This document shows positions 51,704-55,621 of a stretch of DNA of 55,621 nt, piece by piece. The notes beneath the pieces were generated by a model. The model saw nothing but the letters and a program-made list of their open reading frames with translations, did no database searches and had not been told where the DNA came from. The stretch spans positions 1 through 55,621 of the forward strand of contig JAIVFH010000179.1 in assembly GCA_025765595.1 (NCBI GenBank), in the 5' to 3' direction. Numbering within the stretch: position 1 is the stretch's first letter; the number at the start of each line of letters is the position of its first letter. Both the position numbers and the translations under genes were made by a program. The stretch comes from Obelidium mucronatum (Eukaryota; Chytridiomycota; Chytridiomycetes; Chytridiales; Chytriomycetaceae).

Positions 51704-52545
51704 AAAACAGCAGGAACTGGAATCATAAGTGGAGCAGGCACTACACCAAATGCGAAAAACCAAATGCAAGCCTCATATCACTGACACTCACATTCAAGGA
51801 AGGAACAATCAGAATAGTCAACACCTACTGGCCATCGAACGACACAGCGGATAACACAAGAAACATGTTATTAACGCTTAATAAATGGCGGAAAGAAGAT
51901 AGCGAAAAACGCGAACACATTGGAACAATCATCGCTGGTGACACAAATGAAGCAGAAACGACTAAAGACTGGAAATCAGAGAAGTTGAACACCAGACCGG
52001 CAAAACGAAATAGCCTTATCATATGGCTAAGAGAAGCAAACTATGAAGACGTATACAGAAGTATCAACGAAGATGACGAGAAATACACCTACTTCAAAAT
52101 GGAAGTAGGGAGAATAACACAAGCAAGTAGACTGGACAGTATATGGCTTGAACCTAACCTGGCCAAAATAACATCCCAATGCGAATGCTTATCAGAGATG
52201 TTGGACTATAAATACTCTGACCATGTTCCAGTAATTGCAGACATTGAAGTGAAATATGTACTCAGCCCCTCAATGAAAACAAAGAAAGAAACCAGAATAG
52301 TAATTGATATGGAAAAAACGAATGAAACACCCAGAGTGAAATTCCAAGAATCACTCAACTTAGCCTCTAAAGAAAGAAAACCTAATTGCAGAGCTAGCCG
52401 AAGTAACAAACAAATGGCAACTCAAGAAAGGAGACCCAGAAAGGAATCCAAGAACACACTAAAATTGCACAGGACCAAATGAAATGCAAGGAACCATCCC
52501 AAACTGAAAACCTGTACGACCCGCAGGGAAGCAAGAAGTTATGGA
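51704..52545 (+). pseudogene. LINE D ORF2, rest of the endonuclease
   Basis: After the frameshift the domain reads TAGTGIISGAG, then GTIIAGDTNEAE (the GD-x-N block, about 51920), ASRLDSIWLEPN (about 52125) and YSDHVPVIADI (the SDH catalytic block, about 52213). The APE endonuclease signature is thus complete, but split. A further frameshift near 52375 and stops near 52480 break the linker to the RT. Confidence 0.8.
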
Positions 52546-55500
52546 AATCCTTGACAGGATTGCGCAAAGACACATGGAACTAATGAACAAGATTGCGTTA
52601 GAAACCCTACCAACCAGAATACGCGGCAAGGAAACCAAGAGAGCACAGCTACACAACCCATGGATTGCCCTATACAATGAACTAGAGATGTGTATCAAAG
52701 AAATTAGGAGGTCAGAAGAGGACAAGACAAGAACAATAATGAGGCAACACAGGAGACGACTGCAAAAAACACTGAGAAAAACTGAACATGAATGGACCAG
52801 ACCTCAACCGAGCAAGGAAAACAGGGACCCTAAGGAACCAATTAAGACGAAACAAAAAAATGGCTTATAGAACAACAAAATGAAGTCAGGAAAAAAATGG
52901 AACATACAACTGCACAAGCCATCACCCAAATGATCGAAGAAAATGTGGCAGCAAGGAACAACAGGATGAACAAAAACACAAAGAAATTTCTTAACAGTGT
53001 CCTCGACAGATTCCACAAAATTGACCTGGATAGGATTAAAGTCACAGACAAGGACGGCAACAGCCACATAGAATTTGACAGTGAGAAAATCAAAATAGAA
53101 GTTGCAAATCAAATGAAAGAGTGGTTCCACAGAAGACCTGACAAAGAATTCAAAGAAAAATCCATCTTCATTGACGCATACAAACCGTTGGACAACATAG
53201 ATGAAAACATATATGAACCAATGAAAGCTGAGGTCACCGAAGATGAAATTTGCATAGCACTTGAACAACTTGGGACCAAAAAAGCCCCAGGAACAGTGGA
53301 ACAACCAAAGAACTCTTGCTAATGGGAGGGCAAGAAAACTGGAAACTCATAGTGAAGATGATGCAAACATGCGAAGAGTATATGGACTCCCCCAACTGCT
53401 GGCTGCAAGGAATCATCAATCCAATCCCAAAAAACCAAGAATGGGGAGCAGACATCTACTCAACAAGACCCATCGCGCTACTTGAAACGCTGTACAAACT
53501 CCAAGAAATGATAAAAAAGAACAGACTAGTCCCTATCCTTGACAGAAACAATGTACTAAAAGGAAGAAACTGCTCTGTCCTCCCTGGTGAATCCACTGAC
53601 CCAGTCATACATTGTGTTAAAGCAATCATTGACCACTGTATCGAAACCAAGAAAGAATGCTACATACTATTGAATGACATTAAGAAAGCCTTTGACTCAG
53701 TAAGCCCAAGGGCGGTTATGAGAAGCCACAGAAGAATCAAAATTCCATACTGCTACTCGGCATGGAAATATAATACACAACTGAAACTCACGGCAAAAAT
53801 TAGAACAGCAATTGGCGAGACAGAAAACATACAAATAGGCACTATGATCCAACAAGGCTCTGTCCTGGCCCCTATCGAATGGAGAATATTCTGGGACACA
53901 ATCCTGTGTGTCATTGATCAAGAAACCAAAGGTATAAAACTCTCAGCAAATATCAAAACAAGATTCAACGGAAAAACTGGGATACCGAGACCATATCGGA
54001 GGACATAGCAGCCCTCGCGTTTGTGGATGACACCAACACAGTGGCCGACAACTGGAAAGAACTGGAAAAACAGGCCAAACTGCTGTATGAATTCCAAGAG
54101 GGAAATACAATAGCGTCCAACACCAAAAAAGTCAAAGTAATTGCAATTAACCCCAAAACCCCCCAATCAGTCCTGAAGTGGGGAGACCAAAGTGAAGTGG
54201 AAGTGTTGCAAAAAGATCAAAGTGAAAGAATATTGGGAAACTACTTCTCAGCCGACAACTCAAACACAAGAGCAATTGAGGAAATACAGACCCAAATCCA
54301 AGCTATGGTAAACATGCTGAAAGACAAAAGAATCACAGACAAAAGCACAATAATGATCATAAACACGGTGCTCATGCAGCAAATAAGATACAAATGGCAA
54401 ACTGTACCGGTCAGCCCAACTGATGTGGAAAAGTGGTTTACACCAGTACTAGGACTAGTCAAACAGAAAGCAAAACAACCTAACAGCCTACCAACCTCCC
54501 AAATGAAACACTCACAGATATATAACCTCATTGACTGGAATGACCTATTTATGTACGACACAATCAGCAACTTAATGATTCGAGCAAACTCTGATGACTT
54601 GCTTGGAAACGTTACAAGAATTCGCCTAGCGAACCTACAAGAAGAACTGGCACTACCCTCACTGCCCACTGGAGACACCGTTCCCGGCAAAAGTGCAAAA
54701 GGCACCCACCACCTTGCGACCACACTTAACAGAATGTTCAGACACCGCATAAGTTGTGAAGCGATTAAACACCTCGATCATGAAGGAAAGGAAAAACCGC
54801 CTTTGGGAAGGTAGAAGGAGGGGAAACATCTATGTTCCATGCAATAGACAACTGGGTAACATATAATGAAGTCAAGACCCACCTTAAGAAATGGAACATC
54901 CTATTTGTGGAGCAGATCCTATGCAGGAACAGTGAAAGAATACTTAGCCAAAGAGAAATGGCCATCAGGTACCCAGGTTTTAATGCAGGTAAGGAAAAGT
55001 GGTGTGACAGAGTCCACTCCAGAAACTATCAACCAAGGCAATCCCAGAATATCAGACCTTGCAAAAAGAAGCCCAAACCCATTTGCAACCGAAAAATCAA
55101 CAATGAACCTACTAAGCCAAGCTAAAAACCCAAGACATAGTCACATGGACAAATGAGAACGGCAACTCTGAATAGGGACAAGTATCAAAGAACACACTCC
55201 AAAACGGCAAAATAACATACACAATGAAGCACCTGAGAGTAATCCCCTTAGAAACATGTCGTAACATAAACCCAGGAGGGAACTGGGGAAGGAAACAACA
55301 CACAAAGTGGATCATGTTGGGAAAGTGAATGCCCTGGATGGCAAGGAAAACACCTGCACACTCAAATGGACTGGAGAAATCCAAAGGAAGAAAGCAGAAA
55401 ATAAGGGGACCCACTCGGTAGTAACCATAAATGAAAACGAACAAGATATGGAACTTAAAATGACATCTGGGAAATACAACAAACTAGAATGAAAGAAAAG

Positions 55501-55621
55501 CTATTGGACCTTCAAGAGTGAGGAATCAAGCACCAAAAGGAACCTACCATGGAGAGCCGGAACATATGGAAATAATAGAAATGACGGTGCAAAGAGAGCA
55601 GAAAAGTACTTTAAGTGCAGC
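52541..55621 (+). pseudogene. LINE D ORF2, reverse transcriptase and linker, frameshifted
   Basis: The RT region is complete in content: KKAPG (about 53278), GADIYSTRPIALLETLYKLQ, NDIKKAFDSVSP (about 53674), IGTMIQQGSVLAP (about 53835) and AFVDDTN (about 54015). The frame breaks near 52868 (in-frame TAG), 53290 (one G missing in the KAPG codon run), 53980 (A5 where LINE C has A6), 54655, 54800, 55010, 55125 and 55290-55350. Nearly all are single-base differences from LINE C in runs. The window ends at YFKC, about 30 residues before RNase H. Confidence 0.85.

Larger units (their letters stand above)
47573..55621 (+). mobile_element. LINE copy D, 5' end to pre-RNase H, running off the window
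   Basis: Plus-strand non-LTR retrotransposon with a GC-rich leader, ORF1 (47623-50454) and ORF2 (from 50447), covering endonuclease, RT and the linker up to YFKC before RNase H. It lies head to head with LINE C, separated only by A11 and a few bases. Where it overlaps LINE C the two are nearly identical in substitutions, but D has many single-base insertions and deletions, mostly in homopolymers. The 5' boundary is set by the end of LINE C homology and is approximate. Confidence 0.85.

Noticed and set aside
42217..55621. LINE C and LINE D as one insertion inverted by twin priming
   Set aside because: In twin priming the inverted 5' part and the sense 3' part do not cover the same sequence. 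Here both copies contain the RT and linker region, over 2 kb in common.

Overview
The window is a transposon-dominated stretch of a eukaryotic nuclear genome, not a bacterial or organellar one. Coding blocks are split by short GT...AG introns (41-184 nt in the models I could build), genes lie on both strands, and nearly every recognisable protein belongs to a mobile element. The mix is what one meets in fungi: non-LTR retrotransposons with a C-terminal RNase H, KDZ transposases with CxC5/CxC6 cysteine clusters, DUF6589-like and RecQ-like remnants, and Helitron Rep/helicases. Basidiomycete-like genomes are the best guess, but I cannot name a species and do not exclude algae or other protists. 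I saw no certain single-copy host gene.

Layout. 0.1-1.35 kb is a minisatellite of CTTAGG/CCTAGG-type units. 3.6-8.5 kb is a decayed + strand LINE (copy A). 8.5-12.9 kb is a pile-up of fragments: a Helitron 3' end inside a KDZ transposase, a LINE scrap, a RecQ-like helicase remnant and a convergent DUF6589-like remnant. 13.0-16.05 kb is a 2.7-kb Helitron-like element full of simple repeats, nested with two copies of another repeat (R). 16.1-19.0 kb holds the N-terminal half of a Helitron Rep protein on the + strand. 19.2-22.7 kb is LINE B (- strand). 22.7-24.1 kb is a Helitron-like element with a tripled 5' end. 24.2-35.2 kb is the richest coding block: a - strand Helitron Rep plus Pif1-type helicase, flanked by several unrecognised spliced genes. 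36.3-39.5 kb is a second KDZ locus, split by a Helitron. 39.8-47.6 kb is a LINE remnant (E) hit by two nested Helitrons, followed by LINE C (- strand), itself interrupted by another Helitron. 47.6-55.6 kb is LINE D (+ strand), with ORF1 and most of ORF2; it runs off the window before its RNase H.

The most informative signal is a family of short Helitron-like elements, seven well delimited or partial copies. Their termini can be fixed to the base because the window also contains uninterrupted paralogues of two target sites: LINE D for the copy in LINE C, and the second KDZ copy for the insertion in the first. The 5' end is a 7-bp hairpin. The 3' end is CTAG followed by T, preceded by an inverted copy of the 5' terminal GCAGGTTGC, and no target duplication is seen. 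A second signal is a set of short inverted repeats (ATCCAATAA...TTATTGGAT) that sit inside introns of genes in the 27-34 kb block.

Most coding regions are broken by frameshifts or stops. The clearest intact reading frames are the Pif1-type helicase, a three-exon 292-aa gene and a two-exon 190-aa gene (both of unknown function), LINE D ORF1, and the two halves of LINE C ORF2 around its Helitron insertion.
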